Part shown: one piece after another, positions 54,701 through 64,000 of the stretch | How the letters are laid out: each line of letters begins with the position of its first letter | Numbering within the stretch: position 1 is the first letter of the stretch | The notes under the pieces: generated by a model | The model's input: the letters and a program-made list of their open reading frames with translations, nothing else | Database searches by the model: none | Told to the model about the DNA's origin: nothing | DNA from: Anopheles merus | Taxonomy: Eukaryota; Arthropoda; Insecta; Diptera; Culicidae | Assembly (NCBI RefSeq): GCF_017562075.2 | Contig: NC_054084.1 | Span: forward strand, 36,646,499 to 36,710,498 | Direction of reading: 5' to 3' | Length of the DNA stretch: 64,000 nucleotides | Made by a program: the position numbers and the translations under genes

Positions 54701-56944
54701 CCTCTTCCAAGACAGGAATTTCGTTTAAACCAGAAAATATTTGGGACTTGGCCACTGTTGAGAGAATGCTTCACATTTCGCTTGAGTAAGTGTTAGCAGA
54801 ATGATAATAAAATAACATATACCTAAAAATATATTCCTTTACCATCTTTTCAGTACCATGACCAATTATGGCAAGGAAGAAGATCTTAAAATATTTCGCG
54901 GCAATCGCGATCTGCAGCAGTACATACTGAAGATTGCGTGCCAAAAGCTGGAAAGCTTACGCTCTATGCCGGATTATTGGCAGGTGAACCATAGCAAACG
55001 CATATTTGGCCATTTGGCTGAATGCACAAAGCTGGTGTACGATCGATGCATCAAGAAAACGACCGAGCTGATCGGTAACGGTGGCCTCCTGGTAGCACAA
55101 ACCGCTGTAGAATGCTTTCGGCAGGGCCTTATCTCGGCCGTCGAGCTATATGAACGGAAGTTCAACGATTTTCTGCAGCTGATATGTTAGTTTGCTTGCT
55201 GTTGGTGCTGTTTGCAACAAAGAAAAGGCATTTAGTTAACTGATTCTTTTTGCATTTAGGTTGCACGATTGGACCATCCTTCAAGAAAGAGTTGTTTGTG
55301 CAGCAGCAAAAGATCGTAGACGAATGCTTCAAAGAGGGATCCGAACCCGAACCGATCGGGGAGAAAATTGTCGTGGGTTTGCTGCAGTGCCTCGAGCTGC
55401 TGTACAAATCGTCCGTTGCTAATCAAGACCACTTGACGCAGGGGTACGATTGGTTGCAAAACTTCTGCATCAACACCAAGCTGAAGCAGAAATCGTTTGC
55501 TATCATTCATCGGCTGTTGTTTGATTTGCGCATCCGCACACAAACGGGAGCGTACTTTGATTCGATAGCAATGCGTTTGGAGCTTAAGTTTGGCCAGATT
55601 GCAGCAGAAGAGACGAGCCCGCTGTTTTATTTTAAATCAATCACTTCCGCCACGGCCGAACCGACGTTCCACTATCTGTGTGCGATCTTTCGACAGCAGT
55701 TGGAAGAAATCGAGCATTTGATTCTGCGCACCAACAGTCTTATGATACGTTTGAAAGTGTTTGGATTGGACGATACGGATGAGAGTAAGTACAGTGCGAC
55801 CCAATCCGCAATATTGCGACCCAATCCGATGGCCAAATAATAAAACAATCTCTTATCTTACAGCATCACAACTGCTCAAGTCCATCGAACGATCGATCTG
55901 CTCTCAGTTGGTGCACATTCTCGGCTCACTGACACATTTGTGCAATGCAAATTTGCCTCTCGGAGCGACGATGGATGCGCTGATCAAACTCTTACTTTCG
56001 GTTTACGGGTGTCTGGCCAACTTGAGCAAACATTTTCTGGCTCGCCACGCAATTGTTCCGATTGCTTACGACGTTACTAAGTATGTTGTCGGTTGGCTTA
56101 TATCCTAAAGATTCCAATAATTTTGTCGCTTTTTCATTTAAGGTTTAATTTAGTGGTGAAATCATCCAAACCACTTGCTTCAAAGATTTACGACCTTATT
56201 CCATTCGTCGAGGAGAACATTATCGGGCAGGACGAAGGGGACGAACCGGTAAACTCGGCGAAAGCGAAATCAAATCGCGAGAAGGTGCTGCGGCAGACAA
56301 AATTGATCCCCAAGCTGGTGTTTCGCATTGAAACGTTTAACAAAATCGTGATGCAGCTGAGCAAGAAAACGAAGAAAGATTTAACCTACCTGCTGCACAT
56401 GGGCACGGTGCGCGATTTTCGCATCAAAACGTCTGCACTGGTAGAGGCCATCCAGCGGACAGTGACGGACCGAACGGAGATGGACGAGGACGAGGAAGCA
56501 GTTGAACCACAGCTGGACCCGGACAACGCCGACGACGATGGTGATGATGATGATGGTGAAGGAAGTATCAATCATACGGCCTGTTCGAATCGTTCAGAGG
56601 TAACGGGTGCCGTCAAGCAAACGAGAGCTAACAAAACGTCCCTGAGTGCGGAAGCGCTGGCGTTGAAAAATTTAGCCAAACTTAACGAACGCACCAGAAA
56701 GGCGGCGAAGAAACGTGCCTTGGAGCACGCAAGTGAAGAGGTGGAAGTGGACCCACCGGTGGCGAGTAAAAAAGCAAAAGCGGCCAATAGGAAAGCAGCA
56801 TCGGGCTCGAAAATAAACAAACGTGCACTGGAGGACGTTAGTGCCGTACAGAATGTGGAAAATGTGGAGCCTGGCGTGCAGCCTGTTACACGAACACGTA
56901 CGCTGGGGTTGCCAAGACGAAGCGCAAGAAAAAATGATACATAA
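51762..56944 (+). CDS. FANCI: Fanconi anemia group I protein (FANCI) homolog
   Basis: The 1456-residue product is the partner of FANCD2 in the DNA-crosslink clamp. Twelve exons: 51762-51857, 51947-52640, 52699-53354, 53430-53542, 53624-53848, 53920-54310, 54400-54564, 54631-54785, 54854-55185, 55260-55784, 55864-56080 and 56143-56944; every GT-AG join keeps the frame. Helical-repeat segments follow the human order, for example GMLLTGAEYRQKVLEEI, LPPLACQLFHVCLKH, YIEVLRKAMYNG, and near the end TKLIPKLVFRIETFNKI and LLHMGTVRDFRIKTSALVEA. At the place of the human ubiquitinated Lys523 there is Ile526 (ATA at 53640-53642), while T557-Q, S568-Q and S574-Q form an S/T-Q cluster as in vertebrates. 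An acidic run and a long basic tail (KRALEHASEE, ASKKAKAANRKAASG) make it longer than human (1328). Secure as FANCI; exon ends are my reading. Confidence 0.93.
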
Positions 56945-57040
56945 TGAAGATGGAAACATAGAATGGCACATTGTGCTACAAAATCCATGACACAAGGTAA
57001 CGCATAAATGAAAATTTGAACTTCTAGCAAAGTTCAACAG

Positions 57041-57046
57041 AATAAA
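57041..57046 (+). terminator. Polyadenylation signal of FANCI
   Basis: AATAAA about 95 bp after the stop codon. Confidence 0.7.
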
Positions 57047-57650
57047 AAAACATCGAAAAACTTGTAACTCTGTGTGACAAAGCTACGTAAGTATACATGT
57101 GGCAGTAATAGGAATTGCAAAATAATCAAATAATTGTATTCATCCGTTCTCAGTTCTTTATTACGATGAAGGTAAAACTGAAATGAGAGTAGGCGTAATT
57201 TACAGGAGTAAACCTGAACCCCTGTAACAGTTGACAGGTTACTTTAGTAGTGTTAGTAAGGATCGATCTTGCCCAATACTTAAGACAAAACCCGTCAAAT
57301 ACTTATGTACTCTGTTACGCTATTAGAATGGTATCTGTTAGCCTGATGCTGTTGGTGTAGGGGCTGGTGTAATTACAATACACCGATAAAACTAGGCTAA
57401 AGTTCTTGTACACATTGACAACACTGTGTTATAATCTCTATACTGTCAGCACTGTGGCACCATCAGGACGATCTTTGCAGGAGGTTGTTGTGTCTGACTC
57501 GTCGAATTTACCCTCGGACTCGCCGTGCGTGCCAAATAAGTAAGTACAGCTTCTCCCTAGCTTACAATGTTTCGTTGCCTATTTAATGCGTAACCAAGTT
57601 ACAGTTTCGCTGTGTAAAATATACGAATAGTCCTTTCAAAAAAGCCAACA
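57047..57650 (+). other. Spacer and probable 5' UTR of the ZAD zinc-finger gene
   Basis: No gene in the left part. A donor (gtaagt at about 57539) and an acceptor (accaagttacag ending at about 57602) suggest a 5' UTR intron of about 64 bp before the ATG at 57651. Confidence 0.4.
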
Positions 57651-58750
57651 ATGAGTGACGCGGTGTGCCGATTGTGTTTGCGTGACGTCGATCCAGACGA
57701 TAGTGGCTCCTCCGTATTGGACGCAGCGTTCCAAAAGGCACTTGCAGCTGTGTTTAGGTTTAAGGTACGCACAATCAATAAACATTAGAAGGGTTTAGCA
57801 AGCTACCATTACTAATGGCACGAATTAATCTTTTTATTTCAACACAGATAAAGTTTAATGAGGATTTACCTCAGTACACCTGCAAGCAATGTTCGTGGAA
57901 CGTATTAGACTTTCACAGCTACAGCGAGATAGTGAAAAACAATCAGGAAAAGCTTCTCCAGGATACGTCGCAAACGAATCGATCAAATAACACATTCACC
58001 GAAGACTCCTTCGAAGGCTTCGAAGATCAGGGTTTAGAAGAAAATGGACTGGAAAAATTAAGCTCAATGAAAACGGTTGAAGAAAACGGTCACAGTATTT
58101 CCGATGAGAAGCAGGATTTGGAACACAGTGAAATGACAAGCGAATATCTGATGGACTGTGAAACAACGACAAGCGTTGTGAATGGTGCTGCTGACAAACA
58201 AGGCTCGGTTCTAGTTTGTGAAGAGTTCATAATCTCTAATCTAAATAATGAAAACGATTCATCGAACAGCGATACAGTCGAAACACCCATCGAAAGGGAT
58301 AACCTTACTGCCGATGACCGTTTAATACCAGCGGGCGATGGCAATGAAGAATGTGAAATTTATAACGCAAATGCAAAACGAAAACGTGTAAATAGCTCTA
58401 CAGATAAGGACACTGCTTCGGTTCAAACGGTGCCATTCGGTGCAAACGGTTTGAAATTACATCAAGAACCGTTAGCTGGCAAAACTGATGAATCGTACGT
58501 CTGCGAAGAGTGTGGAAAAACATTCGAAACCAAATGGCAATCTGAATATCATAGCCAGAAGCATCATACCACCGTAAAGTGTCCCTGTTGCAACAAGTCT
58601 ATACTGGCGATGGACTTAAATTCACACATACTGACCCATCAGCGAGACTTTCGGTGTAGTTTATGTAAAAATAATTTTTTAAGCAAATATGCTTTCCGAA
58701 AACATATGAATCTGTGTAAAATGGGTGACGTTAGCAAGGGAGTATGTTGA
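57651..58750 (+). CDS. ZAD-C2H2 zinc-finger protein
   Basis: A 338-residue nuclear protein of the insect-expanded ZAD family, which usually bind DNA as dimers. Exons 57651-57764 and 57848-58750 (gtacgc / caacacag, phase 0). The ZAD fold needs four Cys: CRLCL in exon 1 (residues 6-10) and CKQC in exon 2 (about 51-54). An acidic Ser/Glu/Asn-rich linker of about 170 residues follows. The C-terminus has a good C2H2 finger (YVCEECGKTFETKWQSEYHSQKHH), a shorter atypical one (CPCCNKSILAMDLNSHILTH) and a third (FRCSLCKNNFLSKYAFRKHM) ending with a Cys instead of the second His. Exon 1 resembles the first exon of the gene at 63199, with the intron at the same place. Confidence 0.9.
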
Positions 58751-58784
58751 GACTCGTTTTTTTTATTAAAAACTTGAAAAGTAA

Positions 58785-58790
58785 AATAAA
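58785..58790 (+). terminator. Polyadenylation signal of the ZAD gene
   Basis: AATAAA 35 bp after the stop codon; a second lies near 58869. Confidence 0.65.
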
Positions 58791-59258
58791 ATTTTGTATG
58801 TAACGAGTAAGCAAGCTGACGGATAGCAACGTAGGAGACCACTGTATATTTCTAATTTTATTAATAATAATAAACCAAACCAGTAGAAGTGGACCAGTGA
58901 GCAAAACGACGGTACGTAAACCGGAGCAACGGTATTTGGAGCAATTTCTTTTCTTTGAAGTTATCGGGGATATTGCGTAGCAATAAAAAATCGAAATAAT
59001 ACTGATCTTGCAGGAAGTATGAAAAAAAATATTGGAAACGGGTTTTCTACTATCTACTTCACCCTTGCTTCAGCAGTACAGCGCTCTGGTGGATTATGTT
59101 GGTACTAAACCAGCGCTGTCAATAACGTCAAACATCGTACGATCAAAACAAACCAATTGCCATAAACATTTTGTTACCTTCACGCGCTCCAGACGCGATC
59201 GTAGCGTTCTGTGCCGAAAACTGGTTGTTTTATATCAAATTATGTTCTTTTTTGTTGA

Positions 59259-59405
59259 GTACAGTTGGGTGAGTGTTTAGTGAAGCAAAAACAAAAACGC
59301 GTCCACAAGAAGAAAGCGTTGAAACCCGTGCCAAAGCAGCAACCAAGCGTAAGGAAGCGGCGTCGTTTGGCAGCGCCAGAGCACATACAGCGTCTGGGTC
59401 GTTAA
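59259..59405 (+). other. Orphan basic ORF, possibly a terminal exon
   Basis: An open frame without an own ATG encodes about 48 residues with an Arg/Lys/Gln-rich stretch (KQKQKRVHKKKALKPVPKQQ, then VRKRRRLAAPEH, then LGR) before a TAA. It has the feel of a nuclear protein C-terminus and acceptor-like AG dinucleotides precede it, but no upstream exon can be joined with confidence. Confidence 0.2.
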
Positions 59406-60703
59406 TGATACTTTAAGGTTGGTTACAGTTTTTCTGTTTTGTGTGTCTGTATTTATGATGCTAGTGGGCCATTAAATACCTTCCCCAGTATTGCACTGTT
59501 TCCTAAAACAGCTGCATAAACATACCGTATTGCTTTAATCATCAACCCCATGAATAGCTTCAGGCGCATCGCTCGGTTCCGTAAGGACACTGTTATGAAA
59601 GAGGTGTAACACCTTCAGAAGATTGTGCTTTACACCATTATTGGGAAGGAATGTGTATGGACAACTCTTGGCTCATGATTTAGTATTTTTGCTGTCCTAG
59701 ACATTTGATTTGTTCTAGCCTAGCCTCCTGACACGGATGCTATCCCTTTATCCTTATTATTCATGATACCACGGTACAGTTCATTCAGTTCAGTTCAGTT
59801 TGGTACATGATACGACTTTCTAATTTTTGATAATATTTCTCACCAAAACGTATCACTCCTACTGTAATGCATGCTGGCTTACATACCATAAGCAGGCCAA
59901 GACGGGCGAAGGTTATAGTGTGTAAAATAAAAAAGAAGATTATAAAGAAGGGAAACCGAAAACGTCTGACCGAAAACCTATGGTCACAGGTAGCAAAGAT
60001 TCCAGTTGTGAATGTCAACCAGAATCTGTTAACCAGAATCTTCGATGTATGTATACGAAAATGTTGCAATTGGAAACGAAATAGGAATCTTACCGTTACT
60101 GCTTTTGAAGTTTAAAAATGTACCCAACACTCACCTGAATTTCAGCAAGTTTATCAAAATTGTTTCAAGAGAAATGAAAGCTGCAGTTGCCTAGATACAA
60201 CGATTACTTTACTGATTCTGCTGATAGCAATGCGAACAGTATGATATAAAGTTCTAAAAACATCAAAAGAAACCACAATTTTCTAAGTCAGTTTTGACAA
60301 CTTGTACGATCGTTCCCGCTTCGAGTGAGTTTGGGAGAATACAGTCAGAAATCAATAGTTTTAACGCTTTTTATTTGGCCGCTCAATGATAGGCCAATCA
60401 AATCAATTACAAAGTATGCGTTTTTTTTATTGGAAAACCAAGCTTCGTAAAAAAAAAAAACAAAAATGCAAGAATCCCTACTCTGGCTCTGGAAAACTGT
60501 ATGCGATTCCAGATTTAAATCATATTTGACTCCGCAATTCTGGACCAGTCCGTTTGAGTCCGATTGAGTCCGATTGTGTCCAGCGAGTCCAATCGAATGC
60601 AGTCGAGCTCAAAAGGGCTATCAAAATCAAACGAGTGAAAATTAACATTGGGCCAGTCCAAACATGTCGTTGGTGTCAGAGTAAGTTTCGTTAGCGACAA
60701 AAC

Positions 60704-61089
60704 ATGCAGCACACATTGCTAAATGTCTTGGAGCCCCCTGCATTAGACTGTTCGTCAAATATCTCTAATGCAGCCCTCAAAGTGGAACTATCCAAATACG
60801 GACAGATACAGGTTATCAAGGGCCTGGTTTGGGAGAGTCCATAGCGTTTCGCAGGCAACAAAAGAAAGTGAAAACGAAAAACATAGGCCAAGCAACAATA
60901 TCAACAAAAAGGAACGGGAAGAAAGTAAAACACAAGAAATGCTCTAATTCAGAATATAATCCATGGAAAGATATTCAAACACGCACAGGCCTTGAAAAAA
61001 GTTTAAAACTAAAAAACACTGAAAAAGAAAACAACCGATTCAAACGAACCATGAAAATTTTAAACCAAGAAGCAAATACCATGATATAA
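60704..61089 (+). other. ORF fragments, possibly from a mobile element
   Basis: Two neighbouring frames: 60704-60844 (47 codons, with ALKVELSKYGQIQVIKG) and 60829-61089 (Lys/Arg/Asn-rich, with NPWKDIQTRTGLEKSLKL). They overlap in different frames, as in a decayed coding element. I cannot name the family. Confidence 0.25.
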
Positions 61090-61379
61090 ACATATGAAGC
61101 CTTCTATTATCTACTGTCATCAGAATTAACAAATCACAAACAACAAAACATTAGAAACATCCTATACCAGAAGATCTCCTTCGACTCCAGTTAGTCGAAG
61201 TCCATAAAGATAAAGTTTGACTCTGAACATGGGGATTCAAACATAGGAGGATAAATCACCCTCTTTTGCAAAATAGAAGAAGAAAGATCACCAGAAAGGC
61301 CCGCGGTTGCTTCGAGTTAAAGACCGCGCTCGGATAAGGACGGTCCCGTCCCTTCCCGTTACTGTGACCTTTTCACGCT

Positions 61380-62411
61380 ATGGGCTCAGAACATTCCACG
61401 CAACTGCCGGGAACAGCCGCCGACGGTGCCCTGCGCACAGGCAGCCTACATCGCCACTCGACGGCCAACCCCACCGCGTCCGGTACGTCCTCGTCGACGC
61501 CTGGGCGCTCCGGGCTGGCGGGAGGCGGTAGCGGCGGCAAGCTGCAACGCGGCAACACGATTGCGGTCACTGGCACGACACCGGGCGGCGGGGTGGACGA
61601 TGGCTACTCCACCTCATCCGTCACACCGTCCTCGGCGTACATCTGCGACTCGCGGCCCGTCTCGCCACCCATGAGCGTTTGCTCCGATTCCGACTTGCCC
61701 TACATCTCCTACACAGACAAACCGATCGGTGATTCACCGAAGCTGCGCAACAAGCAGCAGGCGAAGCAGACCAAATCACGCCCAAACAGTGCGATTATCA
61801 TGGGTAGAACGTCACAACAGCACCAGCCCCACCACTACCAGCAACATCTCACCCAGCAGCTGGAGGGCAGGGGTGGCAAGGGTCGACCCACAACCGCACC
61901 GAATGGTGGCGGTGGAAGCGGCGGGGCGCACAGCATCGTGGTGGTGAAGTCGGCCGCCGCCCGGGACGTTGGCATCGAGAAGGATGACGACATCGTGCGA
62001 CTGCAGAGCGTGCCGATGTTTCTGCCGGTGATGCGCGGCACGCTGACGCTGCCGGCGAACCGCGACCCGGAAGTGATGGAGCGGCTGCAACCGACCCATC
62101 TGATCAACATGTGCAGCCGGCTGCAGTCACACTTTAACACGTGCGCGGTGCACGTGTCCTCGGAGCAGCAGCAGATAACGAACCGCATCAAGGAGGTCGA
62201 CCAGGAAGTGTCGAGCGCGCTGGCCCAGCTGGTGCAGAAGCAGAAGCTGTACACGTCGTACGCGGAAACGTTCTCGAAGGTGCGCCAAATCTCCCAGCAG
62301 CTGACGCGCTGCAACGACATACTGAACCAAAACATCGAGAGCATGGAGTATCTGAACAATCTGCTCAGCGTGGAGGACCGGCTCGAGCCGTTCGTGTGGA
62401 AGACGGAGTAG
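61380..62411 (+). CDS. BORCS5: BORC complex subunit 5 (BORCS5 / myrlysin) homolog
   Basis: The 343-residue product resembles BORCS5, the lipid-anchored subunit that holds the BORC complex on lysosomes and recruits Arl8 for kinesin-driven movement. It is a single coding exon. The N-terminus MGSEHS fits the myristoylation pattern of the human protein (MGSEQS), with Gly2 as acceptor. The core lies at about residues 200-343: DDIVRLQSVPMFLPVMRGTL, then INMCSRLQSHFNTCA, ITNRIKEVDQEVSSAL, YTSYAETFSKVRQISQQL, and the end SVEDRLEPFVWKTE, matching the human order. Between anchor and core is a 190-residue Ser/Gly/Thr/Gln-rich insert that makes it much longer than human (196). GC-rich codon use. No operon-like neighbour. 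Good confidence. Confidence 0.88.
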   Translation: MGSEHSTQLPGTAADGALRTGSLHRHSTANPTASGTSSSTPGRSGLAGGGSGGKLQRGNTIAVTGTTPGGGVDDGYSTSSVTPSSAYICDSRPVSPPMSVCSDSDLPYISYTDKPIGDSPKLRNKQQAKQTKSRPNSAIIMGRTSQQHQPHHYQQHLTQQLEGRGGKGRPTTAPNGGGGSGGAHSIVVVKSAAARDVGIEKDDDIVRLQSVPMFLPVMRGTLTLPANRDPEVMERLQPTHLINMCSRLQSHFNTCAVHVSSEQQQITNRIKEVDQEVSSALAQLVQKQKLYTSYAETFSKVRQISQQLTRCNDILNQNIESMEYLNNLLSVEDRLEPFVWKTE

Positions 62412-63198
62412 TGGTTTAGGGGAATAGCGTTTAAGAGCAAGGAAAGCGCAAGGCAAAACGGCACATATGGTGGGCGGGTGGTGTAACTCTAGTCGTGCTC
62501 TGCAGTGCAATAAGCAGCCAAAACAGTGTGGCTCAATGCTTATCAATTTAATCAGTTGTATTGTATTGTTGTTTATTGAAAAGATATTGACCGGAAAGCT
62601 GTCTTCCGGTTATTCCTTATCACTTATAATTACCCTAACTCTTAAGACTAGCAATAAATAATACATAAAGCACCGAACAAAAACGCTTTATTACGCCAGC
62701 ACAGTAAACCTCGTTTAAAATCGGGTCATTTTCACTAGAAGCTCATCTATGGCCGACGCCAGACACACCGAAAACTCCGCCGTAACGGAAAAAAAAACAT
62801 GAAATGTAACGCATTGTAACGCTCCTACGACCGATTCTGGTCCCCCTGTCGACGACCGAAATCCTAACGAAATTGCTGTTAGTATGCTTTGGCACAATAG
62901 TATGCTTTGACGCAAATTTAAACCTGAACTTTCTTCTGTGTCGTTTTTGTTAAACCGTAGATTGTACCAATTTCCATTAACTTTTGACGTTATATAGATC
63001 CTCATCAGTAAATCATTCACTTATCCTCTGCATAGTTAAAACATTTTTTTTCCATCATTAACGTGTTTTACTTAACTAACGTATCTTTTAGACATTGTCA
63101 ACAATTCAACCTACGACGGTTCAGCACACGCTTCACAGTTAAACTTGTTCTTGAAGACGATTAGTAAAAAAAAAACTAAGGCAACATCAAGTAAGGCA
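62412..63198. other. BORCS5 3' UTR and upstream region of the second ZAD gene
   Basis: The BORCS5 3' UTR ends near 62680. The rest is AT-rich with no further gene; it should contain the promoter of the gene at 63199. Confidence 0.5.
62653..62658 (+). terminator. Polyadenylation signal of BORCS5
   Basis: AATAAA about 240 bp after the stop codon. Confidence 0.65.
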
Positions 63199-63315
63199 AT
63201 GTGTGACATCATTTGCAGACTATGCTTAAAGGACCTGGATGCGGATGATCCGGATGGAAGCTCTATTTTAGATGAAAAGATTAGAAAAGCGATGAACAAT
63301 GTGTTTTGCTTTAAG
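63199..63315 (+). CDS. ZAD zinc-finger protein, first exon (3' partial)
   Basis: 39 codons from an ATG to a consensus donor (gtaagt at 63316). The peptide MCDIICRLCLKDLDADD and then GSSILDEKIRKAMNNVF, FK closely follows the first exon of the ZAD gene at 57651 (MSDAVCRLCLRDVDPDD, then GSSVLD, KALAAVF, FK) with the phase 0 intron in the same place. It supplies the first Cys pair of the ZAD; the rest lies beyond the window. The downstream intron contains a SINE with a nested MITE. An alternative is a degraded duplicate, but the exon shows no damage. Confidence 0.8.
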
Positions 63316-63414
63316 GTAAGTACATGTTATCCTCGTAAAAAAATCCAGCTACTGGATTAAATGAAATATATGTTGGTGTACTCATGGTAATATAGTTACG
63401 AATACGAATATAGA

Positions 63415-63900
63415 ATACGGGACACTATTCTTAGCTTGAACCCAAGATGGGCATTTTGTGAAGTACAGTGAACCCTCTCTTATTTGACACCTCTCCAATT
63501 TTAAAAACCTCCCTTATTTGAACATTTTGCACAGTCCCTTGATTTCCAGTACATTTTTGTTCCTCTAATTTGGAAAACCTTTGAAATCTGTGTCCCTCTT
63601 ATTTGAGTATGGTGTTACCATGGTTATTGAAAGATGTATGCTCAAATTAGCGATTCTGTTCGCAGTTTCCTATAGCAACAGTTAAGGCTGCATACTAAAT
63701 GTTCTGTCTCTTTCTTGTTTGTATGGACCTTTCATTCACTTTAAACCTCAGTAATTTGAAAACCCCTTGCCGTCCCTACTGAATAAAAAAAAAAATTTGA
63801 AAACCCCTCTTATTCGACAGTCCCATCGCTTCTCAAATAAGAGAGGGTTCACTGTAGTTCGACGCCGCGGAACAGACCACAGAGAGTATTCTGTTTTTTT
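63415..63900 (-). mobile_element. SINE200-like copy interrupted by a MITE
   Basis: The left fragment (63430-63465) has the box B region on minus (GGGTTCAAGC near 63434-63443) and the right fragment after 63855 continues with the box A side (gttcgacgccgcggaacagacc). Joined, they follow the other SINE copies, so the MITE at 63466 landed in this SINE. Confidence 0.6.
63466..63854. mobile_element. 389 bp MITE with 24 bp TIRs and TA target duplication
   Basis: The left end CAGTGAACCCTCTCTTATTT is the exact complement of the right end, and TA flanks both (63464-63465, 63855-63856). Words built on CCTCTTATTTGA recur several times inside. A Tc1/mariner/pogo-type non-autonomous element. The near-perfect TIRs point to a young insertion. 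Confidence 0.85.
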
Positions 63901-64000
63901 CCCTAAACCGAGCATATATTTGGCCAAATAACAATTAATTTGGGGCTAGAATTTTGCAAATGGTATCGACAATGATAGAACGTTTATGCAACAAAGAAAA

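Larger units (their letters stand above)
58751..61379. other. Spacer between the ZAD gene and BORCS5
   Basis: Holds the 3' UTR of the ZAD gene and then about 2.4 kb without a recognised gene. Two exon-like or ORF-like fragments are listed separately (59259 and 60704). Short tandem words occur near 59778-59800 (ttcag) and 60550-60590 (gagtccgatt). Confidence 0.45.

Noticed and set aside
1..64000. CRISPR, prophage, bacterial defence or operon-like system
   Set aside because: The window is eukaryotic with spliced genes; the only regular repeats are microsatellites and transposon ends.

Overview
The window is eukaryotic nuclear DNA from a mosquito, most likely Anopheles. The support is insect-type compact genes with 60-130 bp introns, GC-rich coding exons in AT-rich spacer DNA, insect-specific families (a Caudal homeobox exon, transformer-2, ZAD zinc fingers), and repeated tRNA-derived SINE copies that resemble the Anopheles SINE200 type. 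There is no operon, CRISPR array, prophage or other prokaryotic feature. All gene names rest on protein motifs and exon joins read directly from the sequence; no database search was possible.

Layout. 1-6280: intron, last coding exon and 3' UTR of caudal. 6280-25900: a gene-poor, repeat-rich 20 kb with a broken non-LTR retrotransposon, SINEs, five terminal-inverted-repeat (TIR) elements, one copy of a repeated MITE family and long microsatellites. 25900-29400: three small genes, POMP (-), OHCU decarboxylase (+) and transformer-2 (-). 31600-40715: a large SLC17-type transporter gene (+) whose first two introns hold two more copies of the MITE family. 41730-42587: YEATS4/GAS41 (-), tail to tail with the transporter. 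45344-49842: a tetraspanin (+), the complex I subunit NDUFA13/GRIM-19 (-) and a second tetraspanin (-). 51762-56944: the complete FANCI gene in 12 exons (+), with a 0.9 kb TIR element immediately upstream. 57651-58750: a ZAD-C2H2 zinc-finger gene (+). 61380-62411: a BORCS5 (myrlysin) homolog (+). 63199-end: the first exon of a second ZAD gene, whose intron carries a MITE nested in a SINE.

The genes are mostly unrelated housekeeping or regulatory loci: proteasome assembly, urate breakdown, sex-specific splicing, phosphate/organic anion transport, chromatin reading, respiration, membrane organisation, crosslink repair and lysosome positioning. They do not form an evident pathway. The points most worth a second look are: (1) the OHCU decarboxylase has Tyr where the catalytic His of the HPDL motif is expected, with a second change (Gln to His) in the active-site helix; (2) FANCI appears to lack the monoubiquitinated lysine (Ile instead) but keeps the adjacent S/T-Q cluster; (3) the last coding intron of transformer-2 is 129 nt, in frame and free of stops, so retention would give a longer protein; (4) three neighbouring genes have an intron inside or directly after the start codon; (5) three copies of an apparently uncatalogued MITE family carry short subterminal tandem repeats.
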